Source: Methylobacterium fujisawaense (lineage in GTDB: Bacteria; Pseudomonadota; Alphaproteobacteria; Rhizobiales; Beijerinckiaceae). From it: 64,000 nt of DNA. A model generated the notes under the pieces. It did not search any database. It was not told where the DNA came from and saw nothing but the letters and a program-made list of their open reading frames with translations. Numbering within the stretch: the stretch's first letter is position 1; every line of letters starts with the position of its first letter. Where the stretch lies: NCBI RefSeq assembly GCF_014138435.1, contig NZ_JACJIM010000002.1:851481-915480 (forward strand). Direction: 5' to 3'. A program made the translations under genes and the position numbers. Shown here piece after piece: positions 25,424 to 34,585 of the stretch.

Positions 25424-25453
25424 GAGAGGAACACCGGACGCGGTGCTCCTCTC
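25424..25453 (+). terminator. Strong hairpin after the 67-aa gene
   Basis: GAGAGGAACACCG (25424-25436) pairs with CGGTGCTCCTCTC (25441-25453) over 13 positions with one mismatch around the tetraloop GACG. It is 39 bp after the stop codon. The following bases are GC-rich instead of a U-tract, so termination efficiency is uncertain. Confidence 0.5.
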
Positions 25454-25620
25454 CCGGCGGTCCCGGGCCTGGCTCGGGACGGCTCGCGCGCGGGGCACTC
25501 GGCATCGCGGCCCGCGTGCGGTCTTCGAGTGGTCACCGGGCCGGGCCTTGGCTTAGGGATGGGTCCGGGCGCGCACGGCGCCGCCGCAGGAGCCAGCGCC
25601 ATGCCCGGTCGGACTTCGTC

Positions 25621-27084
25621 GTGACGGCCTACAGCCTGCGCGCCCGGCTGCTCGCGCTCTGGGTCCTGCTGCTCGCCTCCGCGGCTGCGACCGCCTACCT
25701 GATGTTCGGCGTGTACAATCAATCGACCGGCGTCCAGGTGGCGCAGGCCGATCTCGCGGTCGGGCGCGCCTGCCGCGAGATCATCGACCGCTACGCCGCC
25801 CTGGTCCGCGCCCGCGGCCGCGGAATCACAGAGGGCGACCGCGTCGGCACCGTGTCCGCCGCGCTGGCGCGCTTCCCCGGCATCGAGGGCGGGATCTGGA
25901 GCGCCTCGGGCAAGTCCGTGGCCTACGCCTATCCGACCTACGAGGGGACCGGACCGAAGACCGACCTTCCGGCGGCCGAGCACGACGCCATCGCGGCATT
26001 GAACGCCCAGGCCCTGCGCGTCGACCACGCGGTCTCGGACCGCCGGCCGAGCCGGACCCAGGTGCTGATGCTTCAGGCCTGCCCTCTTCACGGGCCGGAG
26101 GCCGGCCTCACGGCGTGGGCGATGGCGCGGGCGCATGTCAACGACGGCCCGACCTACACGCGCTTCCTCGCCGGGCTCGGCTTCCTGGCCGCGACCGTGC
26201 TCGGATCGGCGGCTTTCCTGGGCTGGTTCCTGTACGGCTTCTCCGGGCGGATCGCCCGCCTGGAAGCGGCACTCGCAGCGCCGCGCCCGGACGGCGAGGA
26301 TCTGCCGCATCTCGACCGCACCGGCGAGCGGGAGCTCGACCGGCTGGTGGACGCCCTCAACGCCGCAGGCGGTCGGCTGCGGGAGGCGCAGTCCCGCATC
26401 GTGGCGACCGAGCGCTTGGCCGCGGTCGGCCGGCTGGCGGCGAGCATCGCCCATGAGATCCGCAATCCCATCGCGGCGATGCGGCTGAAGGCCGAGAACG
26501 CCCTGGTCAGCGGCGATCCGCACCGCGCCGCCTCCGCCCTCGAGACGGTGCTCGGCCAGATCGCCCGGGTCGACACTTTGCTGCGCGACCTCCTCAACCT
26601 GACGCAGGCGCGGGCGCTCAACCGGACTCCCACGCCGGTGGCGCCCCTCCTGGCGGAATGCGCGCATCTGCACGAGGATCTGGCGCACGCGCGCTCCGTT
26701 CGGATCGCGATCGCCGCCGACGGACTGCCCGCCACGGACCATCCGCATCTCGACCGGGCGCAGATCGCCCGGGCCCTCGACAACCTGCTGCTGAACGCCC
26801 TGCAGCACGCGCCGCCGGGCGGCCGGATCCGCCTCGGGGCCGAACGCGTCACGGCCGACGGCGCCTTGCAGCTGCGCCTCAGCGTCGCCGATACCGGCGC
26901 CGGCATCGATCCGGCGATTCGCGCCAGCCTGTTCGAGCCCTTCGTCACCAGCCGGCCCGACGGCACCGGCCTCGGCCTCGCGATCGTCCGCGAGATCGCC
27001 CTGGCGCATCGCGGCGAGGCCAGGCTGGTCGCGGACGCCCCCGAGACCACCTTTGTCCTGGATCTGCCATGGCAACCATCCTGA
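25621..27084 (+). CDS. Membrane sensor histidine kinase of a two-component system
   Basis: A 487-aa HisKA-type sensor kinase. One helix near the N-terminus (LLALWVLLLASAAATAYLMF) and a second near residue 185 (LAGLGFLAATVLGSAAFLGWFLY) bracket a periplasmic sensor domain of about 150 residues. Then come a linker, the phosphoacceptor SIAHEIRNPIAAM near residue 278, the N box LDNLLLNALQHAPPGG, DTGAGID, and the G2 box GTGLGLAIVREI. GTG 25621 is chosen because it lies just before the first helix; longer readings add Arg-rich sequence. The regulator gene overlaps its last 16 bp, indicating a coupled pair. The signal sensed is unknown. Confidence 0.9.
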   Translation: MTAYSLRARLLALWVLLLASAAATAYLMFGVYNQSTGVQVAQADLAVGRACREIIDRYAALVRARGRGITEGDRVGTVSAALARFPGIEGGIWSASGKSVAYAYPTYEGTGPKTDLPAAEHDAIAALNAQALRVDHAVSDRRPSRTQVLMLQACPLHGPEAGLTAWAMARAHVNDGPTYTRFLAGLGFLAATVLGSAAFLGWFLYGFSGRIARLEAALAAPRPDGEDLPHLDRTGERELDRLVDALNAAGGRLREAQSRIVATERLAAVGRLAASIAHEIRNPIAAMRLKAENALVSGDPHRAASALETVLGQIARVDTLLRDLLNLTQARALNRTPTPVAPLLAECAHLHEDLAHARSVRIAIAADGLPATDHPHLDRAQIARALDNLLLNALQHAPPGGRIRLGAERVTADGALQLRLSVADTGAGIDPAIRASLFEPFVTSRPDGTGLGLAIVREIALAHRGEARLVADAPETTFVLDLPWQPS

Positions 27085-28469
27085 TCGTCGACGACGATAG
27101 AGCCCTGCGCGACGGGCTCGCCGAGACGGTGACCGATCTCGGACATACACCGGTCCCGGTCGCGTCCGGCTCGGAGGCGCTGGCGCGGCTGCACGAGGGG
27201 CCGGTGGCGGCGGTGCTCCTCGACCTGCGCATGCCCGGCGACCTCGACGGCATGGCCACGCTGGAGCGGATCCGTGCCCTGCCGGAGCCCCCACCCGTGA
27301 CGGTGCTGACCGCCTTCGCGAGCCCGGCCAACACCATCGAGGCGATGCGCCTCGGCGCGCACGACCACCTCACCAAGCCGATCGGCCGCGCGGACCTCGC
27401 CGCGGTGCTCGACGCGATGCTGCGCGAGGCCCGGTTCGATCCGGGCAGCGCCGCCCCGCCGCCGGAGCATCCGGTTCTGATCGGATCGAGCGCGGGCATG
27501 CGGAAGATCCAGAAGACCATCGGCCTCGTCGCCGACAGCGCGTCGACGATCCTGATCCAGGGCGAGACCGGAACCGGCAAGGAAGAGGTCGCCCGGGCCC
27601 TGCACGCCTTCTCGCGGCGCCGCGCGCGGCCGTTCATCCCGGTGAACTGCGCGGCGATCCCGGCCGATGCCCTGGAGAGCGCGCTGTTCGGCCATGTCCG
27701 GGGGGCCTTCGCGGGCGCGATCGCGGACCGCGCCGGCGCCTTCCACGAGGCTGAGGGCGGCACCCTGTTCCTGGACGAGATCGGCGACATGCCGGCGGCG
27801 ATGCAGGCCAAGATCCTGCGGGTGATCCAGGATTGCGTCGTGACCCCGCTGGGGGGCCGGTCCACCCGGGTCGATGTCCGCCTCGTGGCGGCGACGCATC
27901 GCGACCTGCCGCAGCTGGTCGCCGAGGGTCGGTTCCGGGCCGACCTGTTCTACCGGCTGAACGTCGTACCGATCACCCTGCCGCCCCTGCGTGAGCGCCT
28001 CGCCGACATCGTGCCCCTGGCCGAGCATTTCCTCGTGCCCTCGGGCAAGCGCCTCAGCGGCGGAGCCGCCTCGCGCCTGCTGGCCTACGAATGGCCCGGC
28101 AACGTCCGGGAGTTGCGCAACGTCGTGGAGCGGGCGGCCATGCTGGTGCGCGGTGGCGCCATCGCGGCCGAGGCGATCGACGTGCCGGCGATGCGGACCG
28201 ACCGGCGTGGCGGCGATACGGCGGACAGCTGGCTGGCCGGGGATCTGCCCGGCGCCGTCGCCCGCCTGGAGCGGACCATGATCGCCGCCGCGCTCCGCGA
28301 GGCCGACGGCAACCGCGCCCGCGCCGCCCGCCGACTCGGCATCCAGCGGCAGCTCCTCTACGCCAAGATCGAGCGCTATGGCCTCGCTGCGCCAGGGGCT
28401 GATCTGTCGGAAGAGACGACAGAAGCTGTCGGGAATCCGGACGCTGCGCGGGACATCGACCCGAGCTGA
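27069..28469 (+). CDS. NtrC-like response regulator with AAA+ domain and GAFAGA loop
   Basis: A 466-aa regulator: receiver domain (residues 1-120, DDD at 8-10, phosphoacceptor Asp52, Lys103), AAA+ domain (140-365) with Walker A GETGTGKE at 165-172, Walker B TLFLDEIGD and arginine-finger region FRADLFYRLNV, and a C-terminal Fis-type helix-turn-helix (RARAARRLGIQRQLLYAKIE). The loop that normally reads GAFTGA and touches sigma54 reads GAFAGA (212-217, bases 27702-27719). In studied NtrC-type proteins the threonine is critical, so this protein may use a weakened sigma54 contact or act without sigma54, as some alphaproteobacterial NtrC and TyrR proteins do. It overlaps the kinase gene by 16 bp. 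Confidence 0.9.
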   Translation: MATILIVDDDRALRDGLAETVTDLGHTPVPVASGSEALARLHEGPVAAVLLDLRMPGDLDGMATLERIRALPEPPPVTVLTAFASPANTIEAMRLGAHDHLTKPIGRADLAAVLDAMLREARFDPGSAAPPPEHPVLIGSSAGMRKIQKTIGLVADSASTILIQGETGTGKEEVARALHAFSRRRARPFIPVNCAAIPADALESALFGHVRGAFAGAIADRAGAFHEAEGGTLFLDEIGDMPAAMQAKILRVIQDCVVTPLGGRSTRVDVRLVAATHRDLPQLVAEGRFRADLFYRLNVVPITLPPLRERLADIVPLAEHFLVPSGKRLSGGAASRLLAYEWPGNVRELRNVVERAAMLVRGGAIAAEAIDVPAMRTDRRGGDTADSWLAGDLPGAVARLERTMIAAALREADGNRARAARRLGIQRQLLYAKIERYGLAAPGADLSEETTEAVGNPDAARDIDPS

Positions 28470-28616
28470 CGCCTCTGGGACCGGAGAAGCGTTCACATCC
28501 GGCGTGAGGACTGCCGCGGCCGGGAACCGTTGGCACGCGCGGGCGTCGAGCCCCGCATGCGACGGCGCGGCCCGGATCGGGACCGGGCCATTCGTCGATC
28601 GGGGGATCGCGGCGGG

Positions 28617-29936
28617 ATGGACAGGATCGAGACAGGCGCGGGCGCGCGCGGCAGCCGGACCACCTCCGCGAAGGCTTTGCGCGGCCTCGACGCGCTCAAC
28701 TTTTTCCTCGCGGACGTGCGTGACGGCCTCGGCCCCTACCTCGCCATCTACCTGATCGCCGTGCGCGGTCCCGACCAGGGCTGGAACGAGGCCACCACCG
28801 GCCTCGTGATGACCATTGCGGGGATCCTTGGCCTCGTAGCGCAGACGCCGGCCGGGGCGCTGATCGACGCCACCAACCACAAGCGCGCGGTGGTGATCGG
28901 CGGTGCCATCGCGGTGACGGCGAGCTGCCTCGTCCTGCCGTTCATCACCAACTTCTACCTCGTCACCGCCACCCAATCGATCGCCCACGTCGCCGGCACG
29001 ATCTTCCCTCCGGCGCTCGCCGCGATCACCCTCGGCCTCGTCGGCCCGAAAATGTTCGCCAAGCGGATCGGCCGCAACGAAGGCTTCAACCATGCCGGCA
29101 ACGCGGTCTCCGCGGCGCTGGCGGGCGGACTGGCCTATTTCTTCGGGCCCGTGGTCGTGTTCTGGCTGATGGGCATCCTGGCGGCGCTCTCGATCGGCGC
29201 CATGCTGATGGTGCCGGCCGACGCCATCGACAACGACCTCGCCCGGGGCATGACCGAGGAGGAGGAGCAGGCGCAGGAGAAGCCCTCGGGCCTCGCCGCC
29301 CTGCTGCAGAACCGGGCGCTGCTCCTGTTCGCGGTGCTCTGCGCGATCTTCCACCTCGCCAACGCGGCGATGCTGACCTCCGTAGGCCAGTTGCTGACGC
29401 ACCTGTCGGGCAAGGACCACGCGACCTCGCTAATCGCGGTCTGCATCGTGGCGGCGCAATGCGTGATGGTGCCGGTGGCGATCTTCGTGGGCGCCAAGGC
29501 CGACGTGATCGGCCGCAAGCCGATCTTCCTGACCGCTTTCGGGATCCTGGCGCTGCGCGGCGTCCTCTACACCCTGTCGGACAACCCGTTCTGGCTGGTG
29601 GGCGTGCAGCTCCTCGACGGGATCGGCGCCGGCGTCTACGGCGCGCTGTTCCCGATCGTGGTGGCCGACCTGACCCGCGGCGGCGGCCGGTTCAACGCGG
29701 CCCAGGGCGCCGTGGCCACGGCGCAGGGAATTGGCGCCTCGTTGAGTGCAACGCTCGCCGGCGTCATCATCGTGTCCGCCGGCTATTCCACCGCCTTCCT
29801 GGCGCTGGCGGCCATCGCGGCGCTCGGCTTCGTCCTGTACTTCGCACTGATGCCCGAGACCCGTGGCGCGGTGCGCGCGGGCAGCGAGCCCGAGAGCGGC
29901 GGGGGCAGGACGCCGGCTGTGCCGGCGCGCGCCTGA
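28617..29936 (+). CDS. MFS transporter
   Basis: Major facilitator superfamily permease, 439 aa with about 12 helices. The N-terminal half has LNFFLADVRDGLGPYLAIYL and GLVAQTPAGALIDATNHKRA (the loop 2-3 motif); the second half has GAKADVIGRKPIFL and GIGAGVYGALFPIVVADLTR. An acidic cytoplasmic loop (MTEEEEQAQEK) divides the halves. ATG 28617 starts 13 codons before a second possible start and puts a short hydrophilic tail before helix 1. Family members annotated similarly are putative exporters; substrate unknown. It follows the two-component system by 147 bp and could be its target. Confidence 0.85.
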   Translation: MDRIETGAGARGSRTTSAKALRGLDALNFFLADVRDGLGPYLAIYLIAVRGPDQGWNEATTGLVMTIAGILGLVAQTPAGALIDATNHKRAVVIGGAIAVTASCLVLPFITNFYLVTATQSIAHVAGTIFPPALAAITLGLVGPKMFAKRIGRNEGFNHAGNAVSAALAGGLAYFFGPVVVFWLMGILAALSIGAMLMVPADAIDNDLARGMTEEEEQAQEKPSGLAALLQNRALLLFAVLCAIFHLANAAMLTSVGQLLTHLSGKDHATSLIAVCIVAAQCVMVPVAIFVGAKADVIGRKPIFLTAFGILALRGVLYTLSDNPFWLVGVQLLDGIGAGVYGALFPIVVADLTRGGGRFNAAQGAVATAQGIGASLSATLAGVIIVSAGYSTAFLALAAIAALGFVLYFALMPETRGAVRAGSEPESGGGRTPAVPARA

Positions 29937-29991
29937 ACACGGCGCTTCGACCCCAAAGCCATGACGGCTTCTGCCGTCCGTGCCGATGCGT

Positions 29992-30021
29992 GGCGCCGCA
30001 GGCGAAGCCGAAAGCGGCGCC
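29992..30021. terminator. Hairpin between convergent genes
   Basis: GGCGCCGC (29992-29999) and GCGGCGCC (30014-30021) form a perfect 8-bp stem between the end of the MFS gene and the end of the convergent 74-aa gene. No U-tract is seen on either strand; a bidirectional 3' end is possible. Confidence 0.35.
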
Positions 30022-30039
30022 GCTCCTGTCGGCCGGGCC

Positions 30040-30264
30040 TTACGACACCGCGGCCAGCTCCGGCGCAGCCGTCGCCGTAGCCGGAGCCAAGTCGGTCGCC
30101 TCCGGCGGGGCCTTCCGCGAGACGTAGTAGATGTCGACGGCGCGCCAGAAGGCCCCCTGCTCCTCCACAGAGCGGCGGGCGAGGGACGCCTCAAGGATCG
30201 ACATCGCGGCCCGTGCGGGCTCGCTCCGCTCGAGTTCCTCGAGCAGGCCGGCGAGATTCAGCAT
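30040..30264 (-). CDS. Small hypothetical protein (74 aa)
   Basis: ATG 30264 has GGAGG 8 nt upstream, and codon use is normal, so the gene is probably real. The product is soluble and mostly helical: MLNLAGLLEELERSEPARAA, then SILEASLARRSVEEQGAFWRAVDIYYVSR, ending in an Ala/Pro/Thr-rich tail. The ARRSxEEQGAFWRAV element looks like a short helical interaction motif. I recognise no family. It points away from the asparaginase gene, sharing a 170-bp divergent gap, and converges on the MFS gene. Confidence 0.65.
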   Translation of the reverse strand: MLNLAGLLEELERSEPARAAMSILEASLARRSVEEQGAFWRAVDIYYVSRKAPPEATDLAPATATAAPELAAVS

Positions 30265-30317
30265 GGGGCTTACCTCCGAGCGGACAACAACCTCAATTAA
30301 CGCCCGAGCGGGCGTAA

Positions 30318-31556
<1,239 letters not shown>

Positions 31557-31895
31557 GGGTCGGCGACGGACGCGTGCCGCCCGGGTCGCAGGCGCGGATT
31601 CCGGCGCCGCTGCAACCCGGGCGGTCCCATCAGCCGCGCCTCATTCTGAGGTGCGGCGACGTCGCCTCGCAGGAGCGCTCCGGCGAGCCGCCCGATGCCT
31701 GGAGCGCCCCGGCGCCTCAGGATGAGGCCGTGAATCGGACGCCGGCTCGCGAAATGGCCGGGCGCGCCCGCGCGCCGCCCGGGTTACATCCCGCGGTGCA
31801 CTCCTTAGATACCAGCCACCGACGCGGCCGCCGGACCGAGCCCGAATCACGGCCTCAGCCCCGCGCCCGTCGGCACCGAGCCTGGAGGAACGAGA
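31557..31895. other. Intergenic gap before edd
   Basis: 339 bp with no supportable gene. It contains GC-rich short inverted elements (for example GCGCGCC/GCGCGCC around 31760-31785) and, near 31795-31815, a less GC-rich stretch that may be the edd promoter. GGAGG at 31881-31885 serves the edd start. Confidence 0.45.
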
Positions 31896-33722
31896 ATGAC
31901 CGAGCTTCATCCCGAGGTCGCGGCGGTCACCGAGCGCGTCGTGGCGCGCTCCCGCGAGACCCGGCGCGCCTATCTCGACCTGATCGCCCGTGAGCGCGAG
32001 TCGGGGGTCCGGCGCGGCAAGCTCGCCTGCGGCAACCTCGCCCACGGCTTCGCGGCCTCCGGCGAGGACAAGGCTGCGATCCGCGACGAACGGACGGTGA
32101 TGAATATCGGCATCGTCACCGCCTACAACGACATGCTCTCGGCTCATCAGCCCTACGGGCGCTATCCGGACCAGATCAAGCTGTTCGCCCGGGAGCGCGG
32201 GGCCACCGCGCAGGTGGCGGGCGGGACGCCGGCCATGTGCGATGGCGTCACCCAGGGGCAGACCGGCATGGAGCTGTCGCTGTTCTCCCGGGACACGATC
32301 GCCCTGTCCACCGCGGTGGCCCTGAGCCACGGCATGTTCGACGGCGCGGCGCTGCTGGGCATCTGCGACAAGATCGTGCCGGGCCTGCTGATCGGCGCGC
32401 TGCGCTTCGGCCACCTGCCGACGATCCTGATCCCGGCCGGGCCCATGCCCTCCGGCCTCGCCAACAAGGAGAAGCAGCGGATCCGCCAGCTCTACGCCGA
32501 GGGCAAGGTCGGCCGCGCGGAACTGCTCGAATCCGAGTCGGCCTCCTACCACGGCGCCGGAACCTGCACGTTCTACGGCACCGCCAACTCGAACCAGATG
32601 ATGATGGACATGATGGGCCTGCACATGCCCGGCGCGTCCTTCATCAATCCCGGCACCAAGCTGCGCCAGGCCGTGACCCGGGCGGCGATCCACCGGCTCA
32701 CCGAGATCGGCGCCGCCGGCAACGATTACCGGCCGCTCGGCCTGTGCGTCGACGAGAAGGCGATCGTGAACGCCGCGGTCGGCCTGCTCGCCACCGGCGG
32801 CTCGACCAACCACGCGATCCATCTGCCGGCCATCGCCCGCGCCGCCGGCATCGTGATCGACTGGGCGGATATCGATCGCCTCTCCAGCGCGGTTCCGCTG
32901 ATCGCCCGCGTCTATCCGAACGGCTCCGGCGACGTGAACCACTTCCACGCGGCCGGCGGCATGAGCTTCGTCATGGCCGCGCTGCTGGATGCCGGCCTGC
33001 TGCACGACGACATCCTCACCGTGGCGGGCCAGTCGCTGCGCGACCACGCCCGCGACCCGAAGCTCGCCGGCGAGGAGTTGGTCTTCGAGGACGCCGTGCC
33101 GGAGAGCCTCGACGACGCGATGCTCCGCCGGCCCGCGAACCCGTTCCAGCCGGATGGCGGCATGCGGCTGGTGAAGGGCAATCTCGGCCGGGCGACCTTC
33201 AAGACCAGCGCCGTGGAGGAGCACCGTCGGACGATCGAGGCACCGGCCCGGGTCTTTTCGGACCAGGACGATGTGCTCAAAGCCTTCAAGGCCGGCGAGC
33301 TGGAGCGGGACGTCGTGGTGGTTGTCCGCTTCCAGGGCCCGAAGGCCAACGGCATGCCGGAGCTGCACAAGCTCACCCCGCCGCTGGGCGTGCTGCAGGA
33401 CCGCGGCCACAAGGTCGCGCTGGTGACCGACGGGCGCATGTCGGGGGCTTCGGGCAAGGTTCCGGCCGCGATCCACCTGAGCCCCGAGGCGCTGGGCGGC
33501 GGTCCGATCGGGCGGATCCGCGACGGCGACATCGTCCGCCTGAGCGCGGCGGACGGGCTGCTGGAGGTGCTGGTCGACGAGGCAGAGCTGGCCGCCCGGC
33601 CGGAGGCCGAGGCTCCGGAGCCGGCGCAGGGCACCGGTCGGGAATTGTTCGCGTTCATGCGCCAGGGGGCCGATACGGCGGAGCGGGGCGCCTCGGCGAT
33701 GCTCGCCGCCGCCGGTCTCTGA
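31896..33722 (+). CDS. edd: 6-phosphogluconate dehydratase
   Basis: First enzyme of the Entner-Doudoroff branch, converting 6-phosphogluconate to KDPG using a 4Fe-4S cluster. At 608 aa it matches the family. Cluster and active-site blocks include [76 protein letters not shown] and [20 protein letters not shown]; the three ligand cysteines lie in the first three. The IlvD relatives differ in these blocks and length, so Edd is favoured. ATG 31896 follows GGAGGAACGAG. eda starts 22 bp downstream, so the two form an operon; zwf and pgl are not in the window. Confidence 0.96.
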   Translation: MTELHPEVAAVTERVVARSRETRRAYLDLIARERESGVRRGKLACGNLAHGFAASGEDKAAIRDERTVMNIGIVTAYNDMLSAHQPYGRYPDQIKLFARERGATAQVAGGTPAMCDGVTQGQTGMELSLFSRDTIALSTAVALSHGMFDGAALLGICDKIVPGLLIGALRFGHLPTILIPAGPMPSGLANKEKQRIRQLYAEGKVGRAELLESESASYHGAGTCTFYGTANSNQMMMDMMGLHMPGASFINPGTKLRQAVTRAAIHRLTEIGAAGNDYRPLGLCVDEKAIVNAAVGLLATGGSTNHAIHLPAIARAAGIVIDWADIDRLSSAVPLIARVYPNGSGDVNHFHAAGGMSFVMAALLDAGLLHDDILTVAGQSLRDHARDPKLAGEELVFEDAVPESLDDAMLRRPANPFQPDGGMRLVKGNLGRATFKTSAVEEHRRTIEAPARVFSDQDDVLKAFKAGELERDVVVVVRFQGPKANGMPELHKLTPPLGVLQDRGHKVALVTDGRMSGASGKVPAAIHLSPEALGGGPIGRIRDGDIVRLSAADGLLEVLVDEAELAARPEAEAPEPAQGTGRELFAFMRQGADTAERGASAMLAAAGL

Positions 33723-33744
33723 GTTCATAGAGGAGGTGCCGACC

Positions 33745-34380
33745 ATGAATGATCTGACCAGCATCGACGCGCTGATGCGCTCCGTGCCCGTCATTCCGGT
33801 CCTGGTGATCGACGACGTGGCTCAGGCCCGGCCCATCGCCGAAGCCCTGGTGAAGGGCGGCCTGACCGCCCTGGAGGTCACCCTGCGCACTCCGGCCGCC
33901 CTCGATATCATCCGGGAGATGACCCGGGTCGAGGGCGCGGTTGTGGGCGCCGGGACGGTGCTCAACCCCCGCGGCCTGGAGAACGCCCTGAGGGCGGGGG
34001 CGGAGTTCATCGTCTCGCCGGGGCTCACCGACCCGCTGACCGACGCCGCCAAGGCCAACGGCGTCCCCTATCTGCCGGGCGTCGCCACGGCGGCCGACAT
34101 CATGCGCGGGCTCGATCACGGGCTCGACCGGTTCAAGTTCTTCCCGGCCGAGGCCGCGGGCGGGATCAAGGCGCTGAAGGCGCACGCGGCGGTGTTCGGC
34201 GCGGTGCGGTTCTGCCCGACGGGTGGGATCACCGAGGCGACCGCCCCCGACTGGCTGGCGCTCCCGTCCGTGCTCTGCGTCGGCGGCAGCTGGGTGGTGA
34301 AGCCCGGCACGCCCGATCCGGCGGCGATCGAGCAGGCAGCCCGGGCCGCTGCGGGGCTGCGGACAGGAGCTCACCGCTAA
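33745..34380 (+). CDS. eda: KDPG/KHG aldolase (2-dehydro-3-deoxy-6-phosphogluconate aldolase)
   Basis: Class I aldolase cleaving KDPG to pyruvate and glyceraldehyde 3-phosphate, completing the Entner-Doudoroff branch begun by Edd. The 211-aa protein has the general-base glutamate in ALEVTLRTPAAL, GAGTVLNP, FIVSPGLT, the Schiff-base lysine in RFKFFPAEAAGG, and FCPTGGITEATAPDWLALP. ATG 33745 is chosen because AGAGGAGG at 33729-33736 is at ideal distance; a GTG at 33736 overlaps that site. It is 22 bp after edd and followed by a hairpin at 34407. Confidence 0.95.
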   Translation: MNDLTSIDALMRSVPVIPVLVIDDVAQARPIAEALVKGGLTALEVTLRTPAALDIIREMTRVEGAVVGAGTVLNPRGLENALRAGAEFIVSPGLTDPLTDAAKANGVPYLPGVATAADIMRGLDHGLDRFKFFPAEAAGGIKALKAHAAVFGAVRFCPTGGITEATAPDWLALPSVLCVGGSWVVKPGTPDPAAIEQAARAAAGLRTGAHR

Positions 34381-34406
34381 ATCGCCGCATCCGAAGGGCG
34401 ACCCTC

Positions 34407-34426
34407 CTCCCTCGCGGGGGAGGGAG
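34407..34426. repeat. REP-like hairpin between eda and the ABC exporter gene
   Basis: CTCCCTC (34407-34413) and GAGGGAG (34420-34426) form a 7-bp stem with a 6-nt GC loop inside the wider text CCCTCCTCCCTCGCGGGGGA (from 34402). It resembles the palindrome at 15944-15967. It lies 26 bp after the eda stop between convergent genes and may serve as a transcript end. Confidence 0.45.
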
Positions 34427-34585
34427 AGCCGCGGCGTCTCCGGCGTCTCCTGCCGATCCCGATAGATGTCGCCGCCAGCCGGTGCGGCGGATGAAGATCG
34501 TGCGTGTCCCGGAGACGCTGGCGTCCGGCGGCGACGTTTAGGCTCGCAGCCCTCTGCCGCCGAAGGCGCGCTGCGGCGCCGCCCG

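Noticed and set aside
26154..29420. A 1088-codon open frame on the minus strand over the two-component system and MFS genes
   Set aside because: Gly/Arg/Ala/His-rich antisense reading with no domain; the plus strand carries complete, recognisable genes over the same bases. Long antisense frames are expected at this GC content.
31641..33794. A 717-codon minus-strand frame over edd
   Set aside because: Shadow of the well-identified edd gene.
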